Source: Pseudomonas sp. AKS31 (GTDB lineage Bacteria; Pseudomonadota; Gammaproteobacteria; Pseudomonadales; Pseudomonadaceae). Taken from it: 64,000 bases of DNA. The translations under genes were made by a program, and so were the position numbers. The notes below the pieces were generated by a model. The model had not been told where the DNA came from and searched no databases. It worked only from the letters and a program-made list of their open reading frames with translations. Location: NCBI RefSeq assembly GCF_023634765.1, contig NZ_JAMLFX010000003.1:477861-541860 (forward strand). The letters run 5' to 3'. Of this stretch, positions 57,244 to 64,000 are shown one piece after another (position 1 is the first letter of the stretch; the number at the start of each line of letters is the position of its first letter).

Positions 57244-58213
57244 CGATCAGTCCAGCCTTGGCGAAAAGTTTCTGGTTATGGGGAAGGGCAAAAAAACCGG
57301 CCTTTCGTAGTGCGTCCAGCGTTGCGACGGCGCCTGATCGTGCACGGGCCCGGTTGGCTTGTACGGTTGCCATGCCGCCGACGATTTGTTTCACGTCAGT
57401 GTCGGCGATGCCTGCCCCTCGCAGGCTCTGTTGCAGCCAGCGTTCGTCGGCCTCGAAAAAAATCCCGATGATTTCCAGCAGTGTCCGGCTCACAAACGCA
57501 CGCTGGCGGCTGTTCATCGACAGCCAGAAATAATGGAACACCTCGCTGAAGTAGCGGCTGTGGCGGGCTTCGTCAGTCAGGTGGTCGCGCAGCATGTCGT
57601 TCACGCTGGACACCAGGCTGTCGCGGCAGACGTCCAGCAGTTCCCGGGCAATGATGGTTTCCGAGACGAAGCCGAGCAGAAACCATGCCAGTGGCCGGTT
57701 GTTTTCCGGGGTGCGGGCGATCAGTGCGTTGAGGCGGCTGATGCGCTTCGGAAGCGTCGGACGTCCGGTGAACCCGTAGTACGCGGCGATCTGCTCGGCG
57801 AGACGATTGGAGAACAGCGCGTGATAACCCTCGTCGGTGTAGAGCTGCAGTGCTGCATGCTTCATCGCCAGAGGCACGTAAATGGGCAGTTCCCGGTGCA
57901 CGATGACTTCCACCGCGCGATTGACGATGCGGTGTTCGAGCACGGTGGTGTAATCGAGAAAGTGCACCAGGTGGTTGGCTGCCAGTCGATGCTGCACGTC
58001 GCGCCCCGCCGCCTGGATGGCCGGATGTGCCAGATAGGGCAGAAATGCCGGCGGGAACCAGTGGCGCGTTTGCAGTTGCAGCGGCACATCGTCGGGCAAT
58101 TGATAGTCATGGGTACTGCTGCGCACCGAGGCCCGGCTCTCCCAGTCTCCCAGGGTAAATTTGAGTGCCCAGGACACCGGCGCTTGATCCGGGTCGGCCA
58201 TCGACAGGGTCAT
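57236..58213 (-). CDS. AurF-type di-iron oxygenase
   Basis: A 325-residue ferritin-like oxygenase. Two E-x(28-37)-DExxH motifs are visible: Glu93 with DEGYH (127-131), and Glu185 with DEARH (214-218). With His211 these supply the seven ligands of AurF, the p-aminobenzoate N-oxygenase, at matching spacing. I use the ATG at 58213 because it overlaps the SagB-type stop (ATGA) and follows GAGGGAC; the frame to 58279 lies inside that gene. Relatives oxidise aryl or alkyl amines to nitro or hydroxylamino groups, so an N- or C-oxidation is likely. The substrate is unknown. Confidence 0.85.
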   Translation of the reverse strand: MTLSMADPDQAPVSWALKFTLGDWESRASVRSSTHDYQLPDDVPLQLQTRHWFPPAFLPYLAHPAIQAAGRDVQHRLAANHLVHFLDYTTVLEHRIVNRAVEVIVHRELPIYVPLAMKHAALQLYTDEGYHALFSNRLAEQIAAYYGFTGRPTLPKRISRLNALIARTPENNRPLAWFLLGFVSETIIARELLDVCRDSLVSSVNDMLRDHLTDEARHSRYFSEVFHYFWLSMNSRQRAFVSRTLLEIIGIFFEADERWLQQSLRGAGIADTDVKQIVGGMATVQANRARARSGAVATLDALRKAGFFALPHNQKLFAKAGLIDG

Positions 58214-59283
58214 GCCTGTCCCTCGCGCAACAGTTCGCGCATTTCGGCGCACATCACTTGCCCGTCGCTTTGCCCACAACCGACAAAGAGCAACGGCTGT
58301 TCAGCACTGCCCTCGAGATTGAGCAGTGCTTCGACCTGCTGGTCGGCAAACGCCCCAGTCAGCCAGGTATTGAGGCCCAGCGCTGTGGCGACCAGTTGAA
58401 AGGTTTGCGACAAGTGGCCTGCTTCAACGAAGGCCATGCGATAGGCCCGCGAGTGTTCGTACTTCCACCAGAGTCGGTCGAAACGGGCGGTGATAAACAA
58501 CCCCAACGGCAGGTTGTTGATGAAATGCTGACCGCCAAGCAATTGGCCCAGCGCTGGTTGAGGCAGCGGATTGACCCGGCTCAGGGTGTGGTCGGCCGGA
58601 TGATAGGCATAGATGCCGGGCTCCAGGCCGTCGACGTTCTGCACCAGCAGAAAGCCTTCGCAAGCGTTCAGGCCCCCCGCGGACGGACTGCTTCGCCGAG
58701 CGCTGAGCCCTTGGGCGATGCTGTCGTCGCGATCGTGGTCGCGTTCGTGGAGATAGCCGAGTGAGAGATAGAGCAGGGTGCCGACGTCATTCAGGGTTAA
58801 CGCTGCGCCCGTGTAGGAGCGGCAGGTTTTGCGTTGGAGCAGCACATTTCCCAGGCTGTGGTCATTCAATGCGCAGGGCGCGGGCAAGGTTATACGCTGT
58901 TCGGTTTCAAGCGTCGGGCGATCTGTCGCGGGCGCTGGTGTGGCCAATACTTCATTGCAATGCGCGAGATATTGTCGGGACCACTCGTGAATATTCTGTG
59001 GGGTATGTTCACTGGGAATGTTTTGCGTGCCGACGTGATAAATCTTCGACAGCTCGTCCCAGCCCCATGGAGGATTGTCTGTTTTTGAAATCGTTAGAAT
59101 GTCCGCACTCAATAGTTGTGTGTCTATTATGTTATGGGTGTCGAAAAGTTCGGGGTTGCTGATTAGTTGTGCAAGGCGGGTTGCGTAGTTGAGGTCAAGT
59201 TCGTGTTGTGTGTGGTTTTTATAGTTCCACACAACTTGTCCGGGTGAGCGCGGCAATATAAATAGATATGGATTGATGTGCAT
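58210..59283 (-). CDS. SagB/McbC-type flavin dehydrogenase
   Basis: A 357-residue nitroreductase-fold protein of the SagB/ThcOx class. FMN contacts are RKTCRSY (151-157) and SSPSAGG (198-204), and the Lys274-Tyr275 pair, in WWKYEHSRAYRM, matches the catalytic Lys-Tyr of azoline oxidases such as McbC. AGHLSQTFQLVATALGL and VGCG close the fold. Residues 1-140 form an extra N-terminal region. No YcaO cyclodehydratase, its usual partner, is present. The ribosome binding site is weak. GC is lower in the 5' part. Confidence 0.85.
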   Translation of the reverse strand: MHINPYLFILPRSPGQVVWNYKNHTQHELDLNYATRLAQLISNPELFDTHNIIDTQLLSADILTISKTDNPPWGWDELSKIYHVGTQNIPSEHTPQNIHEWSRQYLAHCNEVLATPAPATDRPTLETEQRITLPAPCALNDHSLGNVLLQRKTCRSYTGAALTLNDVGTLLYLSLGYLHERDHDRDDSIAQGLSARRSSPSAGGLNACEGFLLVQNVDGLEPGIYAYHPADHTLSRVNPLPQPALGQLLGGQHFINNLPLGLFITARFDRLWWKYEHSRAYRMAFVEAGHLSQTFQLVATALGLNTWLTGAFADQQVEALLNLEGSAEQPLLFVGCGQSDGQVMCAEMRELLREGQA

Positions 59284-59310
59284 GTAGGTTGATTCACTCT
59301 GGAAGAAGTC

Positions 59311-59348
59311 AAAAAGGACACCGGGTTGCCGGCACTCCCCGGCGTCCT
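59311..59348 (-). terminator. Terminator/attenuator between the peptide gene and the SagB-type gene
   Basis: On the minus strand AGGACGCCGGG and CCCGGTGTCCT form an 11-bp stem (one G-U pair) around GAGTGCCGGCAA, followed by TTTTT. It starts 7 bp after the peptide stop and ends 27 bp before the next start. Partial read-through would give more short peptide mRNA than enzyme mRNA, as in many peptide natural product operons. Confidence 0.7.
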
Positions 59349-59355
59349 GACTTAC

Positions 59356-59427
59356 TTAACGGGCTTTAGGGGCGACCAGAAAAGCCAGGTTCGCGATTTT
59401 TTTACTTTCCAGAGAAATACTTTTCAT
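59356..59427 (-). CDS. 23-residue peptide, putative RiPP precursor
   Basis: The ATG at 59427 follows AAGGAGT at ideal spacing (8 nt), and the frame runs 23 codons to TAA. The peptide begins MKSISLESKK, continues IANLAFLVAP and ends KAR. It has three Ser (3, 5, 8), one Asn (13), one Pro (20), a hydrophobic centre, and no Cys, Thr, Tyr or Trp. It stands first in an operon with a SagB-type dehydrogenase, an AurF-type oxygenase and an exporter, and a terminator-like hairpin follows at once. A precursor peptide is the best reading; a regulatory leader peptide or small signalling peptide are alternatives. Confidence 0.7.
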   Translation of the reverse strand: MKSISLESKKIANLAFLVAPKAR

Positions 59428-59462
59428 GATGTGAACTCCTTGTTCATTGATAGATAGTTGAA

Positions 59463-59512
59463 GTCACCTCGTGGTGACAACTTCATAATAGTTTGTAATG
59501 GATTATTGGCAA
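59463..59512 (-). promoter_or_regulatory. Promoter of the peptide cluster with operator-like dyad
   Basis: On the minus strand TTGCCA (59512-59507) and TATTAT (59490-59485) are separated by 16 bp, each five of six to consensus. The dyad GTCACC-ACGA-GGTGAC (59478-59463) lies at the expected transcription start, where a repressor could act or the 5' RNA could fold. The surrounding 59428-59690 stretch is AT-rich and has no other gene. Confidence 0.65.
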
Positions 59513-59690
59513 GGGGATATTAAGTAGGAAATTTCCAGTAATTTTGTCGGAGCAATCTTTAGCAGGAAATAAACTTGTAGGGCAAGTTTCAGTAATTAAA
59601 AGACGTAAGGAAATGTCCTGCATTTGTGCGGGAATATAATTGTAGGAAGTCGAGGGAGATAGCGAAGGGAAGGGCGGTGCCTGAAGCCAG

Positions 59691-59716
59691 AACGGGGAGC
59701 CTGCTGGCTCCCCGTT
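59691..59716 (-). terminator. Hairpin terminator after rlmI
   Basis: AACGGGGAGCC, a TGCT/AGCA loop and GGCTCCCCGTT form a perfect 11-bp stem 11 bp past the rlmI stop. A U-run is lacking, so it may need help or act as a 3' stabiliser. It lies at the edge of the AT-rich island. Confidence 0.65.
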
Positions 59717-59727
59717 ATCCGCAAGAA

Positions 59728-60924
59728 TCAGCTGTTGGGCAGCAGGCGGCAGGTGATGCTCTTGATGTAGCGCGTTTCGGCGATGGCCGGGTGCACCGGG
59801 TGATCCGGGCCCTGGCCGCCGCGCTCGAGCAGTTGGATATTGCGATCCAGATGACGGGCGCTGGTCAGCAGAATGTTCTGCAGGTCATCTTCCGGCAAGT
59901 GCATCGAGCACGACGCGCTGACCAGGATGCCGTCCTTGTTGAGCAGGCGCATGGCTTGCTCGTTCAGACGACGGTAGGCGCCTTCGCCGTTTTTCATGTC
60001 TTTCTTGCGTTTGATGAACGCTGGCGGGTCGGCCACGATCACGTCGAAGCGTTCTTCGCTGGCTTTCAGTTCTTTCAAGGCCTCAAAGACGTCGCCTTCG
60101 ATGCAGGTCATCTTGTCGGCGAAACCGTTCAGCGCGGCGTTGCGCTCGACACCGTCGAGGGCAAAGGCCGAAGCATCGACGCAGAACACTTCGCTGGCGC
60201 CGAACGCAGCAGCCTGCACGCCCCAGCCACCGATGTAGCTATAGAGGTCGAGGACGCGTTTGCCTTTGGCGTAAGGGGCCAGGCGGGCGCGGTTCATGCG
60301 GTGGTCGTAGAACCAGCCGGTTTTCTGACCCTGAATGACCGGGGCTTCGAACTTCACGCCGTTCTCTTCCAGCGCCACCCACTCCGGCACCAGGCCGAAC
60401 ACGGTTTCGACGTAGCGGTTGAGGCCTTCGGCGTCACGGGCGGCGGAGTCGTTCTTGAACAGGATGCCGCTTGGCTTGAGTACTTGGGTCAGGGCCGCGA
60501 TCACGTCATCTTTATGTGCTTCCATGGTCGCCGAGGCGATCTGCACCACAAGAATGTCGCCGAAACGGTCAACGACCAGGCCTGGCAACAGGTCGGAGTC
60601 ACCGTAGACCAGACGGTAGAACGGTTTGTCGAACAGGCGCTCGCGCAGCGACAGGGCCACGTTCAGACGGTGCACCAGCAGCGATTTGTCCAGCGCAACT
60701 TTTGTATCGCGCGACAGCAGGCGGGCGCAAATCAGGTTGTTCGGGCTCATCGCTACGATGCCCAACGGCTTGCCGCCAGCGGCTTCGAGGATGGCCTGGT
60801 CACCGGCATTGAAGCCGTGCAGCGGGGTGGCGGCTACATCGATTTCGTTGCTGTAGACCCACAGGTGACCGGCGCGCAGGCGACGGTCGGCGTTGGCTTT
60901 GAGGCGCAAGCTAGGCAGGGACAT
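59728..60924 (-). CDS. rlmI: 23S rRNA m5C1962 methyltransferase
   Basis: A 398-residue SAM-dependent methyltransferase with an N-terminal PUA domain (SLRLKANADRRLRAGHLWVYS), an EEHEP-like linker, and a Rossmann domain with VLDLYSYIGGWGVQAAAFGA (SAM loop) and VADPPAFIKRKKD. A late SASCSMHL holds the catalytic Cys. The ATG at 60924 is the family start; the longer frame enters a REP element. Confidence 0.92.
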   Translation of the reverse strand: MSLPSLRLKANADRRLRAGHLWVYSNEIDVAATPLHGFNAGDQAILEAAGGKPLGIVAMSPNNLICARLLSRDTKVALDKSLLVHRLNVALSLRERLFDKPFYRLVYGDSDLLPGLVVDRFGDILVVQIASATMEAHKDDVIAALTQVLKPSGILFKNDSAARDAEGLNRYVETVFGLVPEWVALEENGVKFEAPVIQGQKTGWFYDHRMNRARLAPYAKGKRVLDLYSYIGGWGVQAAAFGASEVFCVDASAFALDGVERNAALNGFADKMTCIEGDVFEALKELKASEERFDVIVADPPAFIKRKKDMKNGEGAYRRLNEQAMRLLNKDGILVSASCSMHLPEDDLQNILLTSARHLDRNIQLLERGGQGPDHPVHPAIAETRYIKSITCRLLPNS

Positions 60925-61005
60925 GACGTCGCTCCGGAAAAAAGAGCGGGAGTATAGCGTGTTGCGACTTGTGCCGGGTTTGATGAGCGATGAAACGCTG
61001 ATGGC

Positions 61006-61095
61006 CTCTTCGCGAGCAGGCTCGCTCCCGCAGGGGATTTGTGACTGACACAAGACCAATGTGGGAGCGACGATTCGACTTGCTTGCGAAGGCGG
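61006..61095. repeat. REP pair with variant right arm
   Basis: The left arm CTTCGCGAGCAGGCTCGCTC is normal. The right arm GTGGGAGCGACGATTCGACT carries extra bases before TGCTTGCGAAGG. The 17-nt segment GCGACGATTCGACTTGC (61067-61083) recurs inverted at 26332-26348 in a REP of another family. Confidence 0.8.
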
Positions 61096-61104
61096 TTGTG
61101 AATA

Positions 61105-61644
61105 CTACGCAGACAGTGCGTTGATCAGTTCCTTGTTAAACGCCGGAATATCATCCGGCTGACGGCTGCTGATCAGGTGACCGTCCTTGACCACTTCTTT
61201 ATCGACCCAGTTGGCCCCGGCATTCACCAGGTCATCCTTGAGTGTCTTGTAACTGGTCATGGTTTTGCCGTTGACCAGCCCGGCGGAAATCAGCAACCAG
61301 CCGCCGTGGCAGATCACCGCAATCGGTTTGCCGGCAGACGCGCCGGTCTTGACCAGGTGCTGGGCGTCCTGATCGATGCGGATGGTGTCGGAGTTCTGCA
61401 CGCCGCCCGGCAAGACGATCGCGTCGTATTGCTCGCTGCTGGCGCCCTGGAATGTCTGGTCGACCTTGAAGTCGTCCGCCGGTTTGTCGTGGTTCCAGCC
61501 TTTGACCTGGCCGGCCTCGGCGGAAAGGATGTCGACCTGGGCGCCGGCTTGCTCCAGTGCCTGCTTGGGACCGGTCAATTCGACCTGTTCGAAACCGTCT
61601 GTTACCAAAATGGCGACGCGTTTGCCGTTGAGAGAGGTGGCCAT
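61105..61644 (-). CDS. pfpI: DJ-1/PfpI family protein (type 1 glutamine amidotransferase-like)
   Basis: A 179-residue protein with Cys112 in IAVICHGGWLL and Glu23 (FEQVELTGP), the PfpI/YhbO nucleophile and partner. Family members are called intracellular proteases, deglycases or glyoxalase-like stress proteins. GGAG precedes the ATG at 61644. The gene follows rlmI order as PA0355 does in PAO1. Confidence 0.9.
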   Translation of the reverse strand: MATSLNGKRVAILVTDGFEQVELTGPKQALEQAGAQVDILSAEAGQVKGWNHDKPADDFKVDQTFQGASSEQYDAIVLPGGVQNSDTIRIDQDAQHLVKTGASAGKPIAVICHGGWLLISAGLVNGKTMTSYKTLKDDLVNAGANWVDKEVVKDGHLISSRQPDDIPAFNKELINALSA

Positions 61645-61818
61645 CGATAAGCTCCTGAGTCTGTGGGAGTTTGCCGCCGCAATGGACCGGAGTGATCCGT
61701 TGGGCATTACAGATTCCGAAGCCGCGAGCTAAATGAAAGTTCCTGACAATTGCCCACTGGTGTGTCGTCCCGCCGTTTTTAGAGGTTAGAATCGCCGCCT
61801 GTCCCAGAGTGTGTACTT

Positions 61819-62685
61819 ATGTCCCAAGAGCTGACCACCGAACAGATTCAACAATCGCTGCAAGGCATCAGCGTGCCTGCGCAACCGCAGATCATGGTGG
61901 ATCTGCAAATGGAGCAGTACATGCCCGACCCGGACCTGGAGGTGATCGCCAAGCTGATCTCCCAGGATCCCGGCCTGTCCGGCTCGTTGCTGAAAATCGT
62001 CAACTCGCCGTATTACGGCTTGAGCAACAAGATCACCTCGATCCAGCGTGCGGTGAACCTGCTGGGCAGCCGTTCGATCATCAACCTGATCAACGCGCAG
62101 TCGATCAAGGGCGAGATGAACGACGACACCATCGTCACCCTCAACCGTTTCTGGGACACCGCCCAGGACGTGGCAATGACCTGCCTGACGCTGGCCAAGC
62201 GTATCGGCACCCAGGCCGGCGATGAGGCGTATGCCTTGGGCCTGTTCCACGATTGCGGCGTGCCGCTGATGCTGCAGCGCTTCCCCAACTACATGACGGT
62301 GCTGGAAAAGGCCTACGCCAATGCCAGTTCCGAATGTCGGGTCGTCGACACCGAGAACAGCGAGTTCAACACCAACCACGCCGTGGTCGGCTACTACACC
62401 GCCAAGTCTTGGCGCCTGCCGGAGCATGTCAGCGCGGCCATCGCCAATCACCACAATGCACTGGCGATTTTCAGCGATGAGTCGTCGCGCAACAGTCAGC
62501 TGAAAAACCTGCTGGCGATCCTGAAGATGGCCGAGCACATTTGTGCGTCTTACCGCGTCTTGGGCAACCAGACCGAAGATTTCGAATGGAACGCCGTCGG
62601 GCCGTTGGTACTCGATTACGTAGGGCTGTCGGATTACGACTTCGAAACCCTCAAACAAACGATCCGCGACCTCGGTGCGCATTGA
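61819..62685 (+). CDS. HDOD domain protein
   Basis: A 288-residue protein with an HDOD domain: LISQDPGLSGSLLKIVNSPYYGL, SIQRAVNLLGSRSIINLI, LFHDCGVPLMLQRFPNYM and NHHNALAIF. HDOD proteins often act in signalling, without the catalytic HD set, and may bind partners in c-di-GMP or stress regulation. It starts 12 bases after a GTTAGAATCG-type region and lies 12 bp before mutM on the same strand, so the pair may be co-transcribed. Confidence 0.87.
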   Translation: MSQELTTEQIQQSLQGISVPAQPQIMVDLQMEQYMPDPDLEVIAKLISQDPGLSGSLLKIVNSPYYGLSNKITSIQRAVNLLGSRSIINLINAQSIKGEMNDDTIVTLNRFWDTAQDVAMTCLTLAKRIGTQAGDEAYALGLFHDCGVPLMLQRFPNYMTVLEKAYANASSECRVVDTENSEFNTNHAVVGYYTAKSWRLPEHVSAAIANHHNALAIFSDESSRNSQLKNLLAILKMAEHICASYRVLGNQTEDFEWNAVGPLVLDYVGLSDYDFETLKQTIRDLGAH

Positions 62686-62697
62686 TTCGAGGACGCC

Positions 62698-63510
62698 ATG
62701 CCTGAACTGCCGGAAGTCGAAACCACCCGTCGCGGGATTGCCCCGCACCTTGAAGGCCAGCGTGTCAGTCGGGTGATCGTGCGTGACCGGCGGTTGCGCT
62801 GGCCGATCCCGGAAGACCTCGATGTGCGCCTGTCGGGGCAGCGCATCGTGCTGGTCGAGCGTCGCGCCAAGTATCTGCTGATCAACGCCGAAGTCGGCAC
62901 GCTGATCAGCCACTTGGGCATGTCGGGTAATTTGCGTCTGGTCGAAGCAGGATTGCCGGCGCTTAAGCACGAACACGTCGATATCGAGCTGGAGTCGGGG
63001 CTGGCGCTGCGCTACACCGATCCGCGCCGTTTCGGTGCGATGTTGTGGAGTACCGATCCGCTCAATCATGAACTGCTGATTCGCCTGGGGCCTGAGCCAC
63101 TGACCGATCTGTTCGATGGCGAGCGCTTGTTTCAGCTGTCGCGCGGGCGGTCGATGGCGGTCAAGCCGTTCATCATGGACAACGCGGTCGTGGTCGGGGT
63201 TGGCAATATTTACGCGACCGAAGCGCTGTTCGCCGCCGGGATTGATCCGCGTCGTGAAGCCGGGGGCATCTCCCGGGGGCGCTATCTGAAGCTGGCGATC
63301 GAGATCAAACGCATTCTGGCCGCTGCCATCGAGCGCGGTGGCACGACGTTGCGTGATTTCATTGGCGGCGACGGCCAGCCGGGGTACTTCCAGCAGGAAC
63401 TGTTTGTCTACGGCCGTGGCGGTGAACACTGCAAGGTCTGCGGCACCGGTTTGCGTGAAGTGAAGCTCGGTCAGCGTGCCAGCGTGTTCTGCCCGCGCTG
63501 CCAGACCTGA
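62698..63510 (+). CDS. mutM: Formamidopyrimidine-DNA glycosylase
   Basis: A 270-residue bifunctional glycosylase/AP lyase that removes 8-oxoguanine. It starts [14 protein letters not shown], so Pro2 becomes the N-terminal nucleophile and Glu3 assists. Lys59-type lyase helper lies in RRAKYLLI, a helix-two-turn-helix follows ([16 protein letters not shown]), and the C-terminal zinc finger has CKVCGTG and CPRCQ. GAGGACGCC precedes the ATG. Confidence 0.96.
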   Translation: MPELPEVETTRRGIAPHLEGQRVSRVIVRDRRLRWPIPEDLDVRLSGQRIVLVERRAKYLLINAEVGTLISHLGMSGNLRLVEAGLPALKHEHVDIELESGLALRYTDPRRFGAMLWSTDPLNHELLIRLGPEPLTDLFDGERLFQLSRGRSMAVKPFIMDNAVVVGVGNIYATEALFAAGIDPRREAGGISRGRYLKLAIEIKRILAAAIERGGTTLRDFIGGDGQPGYFQQELFVYGRGGEHCKVCGTGLREVKLGQRASVFCPRCQT

Positions 63511-63579
63511 GGCAAAAAGCTGAAAAAGTCCTACGGTCTATAGTGAGTGGTCTCACTGTTCAGCCCGAAGGATCGTGCC

Positions 63580-63903
63580 ATGAAGTCCTTGCAAGCCCTC
63601 GTTGTTGCGCTGTTGCTGTGTTCCAGTCTGGCTGTTCAGGCCGCGGAAAACGGCAGCGGTGACCCGCGTTACACCATCCAGAATCCACCGGCCTACGCCA
63701 TGCTTGGCGATTTGCTGATTGCTCGACCTTTGCTGGTGGTGGCGACGGTGATCGGTGCCGGGGCATTTGTCGTGTCGTTGCCGTTTACCGCGCTGGGTGG
63801 CGGGATTGGCGATGCCGGGCAGGCGTTGGTAGTGGATCCGGCGAAAGCCGCTTTTGTGCGGTGCCTGGGGTGTACGGGGGAGGGGTTTGAGCAGCGTGAG
63901 TGA
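63580..63903 (+). CDS. Small exported/membrane protein, unknown
   Basis: A 107-residue protein with a signal peptide ([21 protein letters not shown]) and one hydrophobic stretch ([27 protein letters not shown], shown in part) that likely spans the membrane. Two Cys lie near the C-terminus ([10 protein letters not shown]). AAGGAT precedes the ATG at 63580. It follows mutM by 69 bp; an ortholog sits at the same place in PAO1. Function unknown. Confidence 0.75.
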   Translation: MKSLQALVVALLLCSSLAVQAAENGSGDPRYTIQNPPAYAMLGDLLIARPLLVVATVIGAGAFVVSLPFTALGGGIGDAGQALVVDPAKAAFVRCLGCTGEGFEQRE

Positions 63904-63937
63904 GCTGATCAGGAATTTGCGGAGCAGCTAATGGCCC

Positions 63938-64000
63938 TTTCGCGAGCAGGCTCGCTCCCACAGGGGATTTGTGAGCGACGCAAATCCAATGTGGGAGCGA
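63938..64000. repeat. REP pair (GTGGGAGCGAGC family), cut by the window end
   Basis: TTTCGCGAGCAGGCTCGCTC and, after a spacer, TGTGGGAGCGA are the left arm and the start of the right arm. The rest lies beyond the window. Confidence 0.85.

Noticed and set aside
56000..60924. YcaO, radical SAM, LanB-like or peptidase partner for the peptide cluster
   Set aside because: Flanking genes on both sides are ilvD and rlmI with conserved roles; no such partner was found in the island, so I do not claim an azole-forming pathway.
59626..60957. 443-codon plus-strand ORF opposite rlmI
   Set aside because: Antisense shadow of a clear methyltransferase gene.

Overview
The window is chromosomal DNA of a Pseudomonas, most likely of the P. 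fluorescens group. This rests on high GC, dense coding, several families of Pseudomonas REP palindromes, and a gene order that follows (from memory) P. aeruginosa PAO1 from about PA0296 to PA0358: spu polyamine genes, hacB, a prolyl hydroxylase, serA, rpiA, ilvA, rppH, ptsP, lgt, thyA, folA, ilvD, rlmI, pfpI, mutM. No rRNA, tRNA, insertion sequence, prophage or CRISPR array was seen.

Positions 1-10640 hold polyamine uptake and catabolism. spuI is divergent from spuB-spuC-spuD-spuE-spuF-spuG-spuH. The first gene expected in the forward operon, spuA, is only a 357-bp remnant without its catalytic half. Two binding proteins (putrescine-type and spermidine-type) feed one PotABC-type importer. Positions 10.7-20.4 kb hold mixed genes: an HD-domain protein and a divergent GlxA-type regulator, the acylase HacB, a thioredoxin-like protein, a lipase-like hydrolase, a prolyl hydroxylase coupled to a DUF523 gene, a shortened amino-acid-binding protein and a DUF4399 protein. 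Positions 20.4-36.8 kb are conserved housekeeping: serA divergent from a D-2-hydroxyglutarate dehydrogenase gene, rpiA divergent from ilvA, a histidinol-phosphatase-like HAD enzyme, rppH-ptsP (nitrogen PTS), and lgt-thyA.

Positions 36.8-47.4 kb are accessory. They contain an orphan AT-richer gene behind a long hairpin, a cadR/cadA heavy-metal module with a textbook MerR-type promoter, and a 2-aminoethylphosphonate-type island (LysR regulator, ABC importer with a fused permease, FAD-dependent oxidase, PhnZ-type di-iron oxygenase). Positions 47.4-55.7 kb return to conserved genes: a DUF3482 GTPase with a DUF2868 membrane partner, folA, a cystine symporter, a phosphorylcholine phosphatase and ilvD.

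Positions 56.0-59.5 kb, between ilvD and rlmI, break the conserved order and hold the best candidate for an undescribed system. A strong promoter and ribosome binding site drive a 23-residue peptide gene too short for routine ORF callers. A terminator-like hairpin follows, then three overlapping genes: a SagB/McbC-type flavin dehydrogenase, an AurF-type di-iron oxygenase with all metal ligands kept, and an MFS exporter. This looks like a small peptide-derived natural product (RiPP-like) operon with no YcaO cyclodehydratase. The window ends with rlmI, pfpI, an HDOD gene, mutM and a small exported protein.

A second unusual theme is a family of four repeat elements (12.5, 19.0, 32.9 and 47.4 kb). 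Their ends are inverted copies of a CCCTCACCC/CCCTCTCCC palindrome, and their interiors carry related 31- or 36-bp units in different copy numbers.
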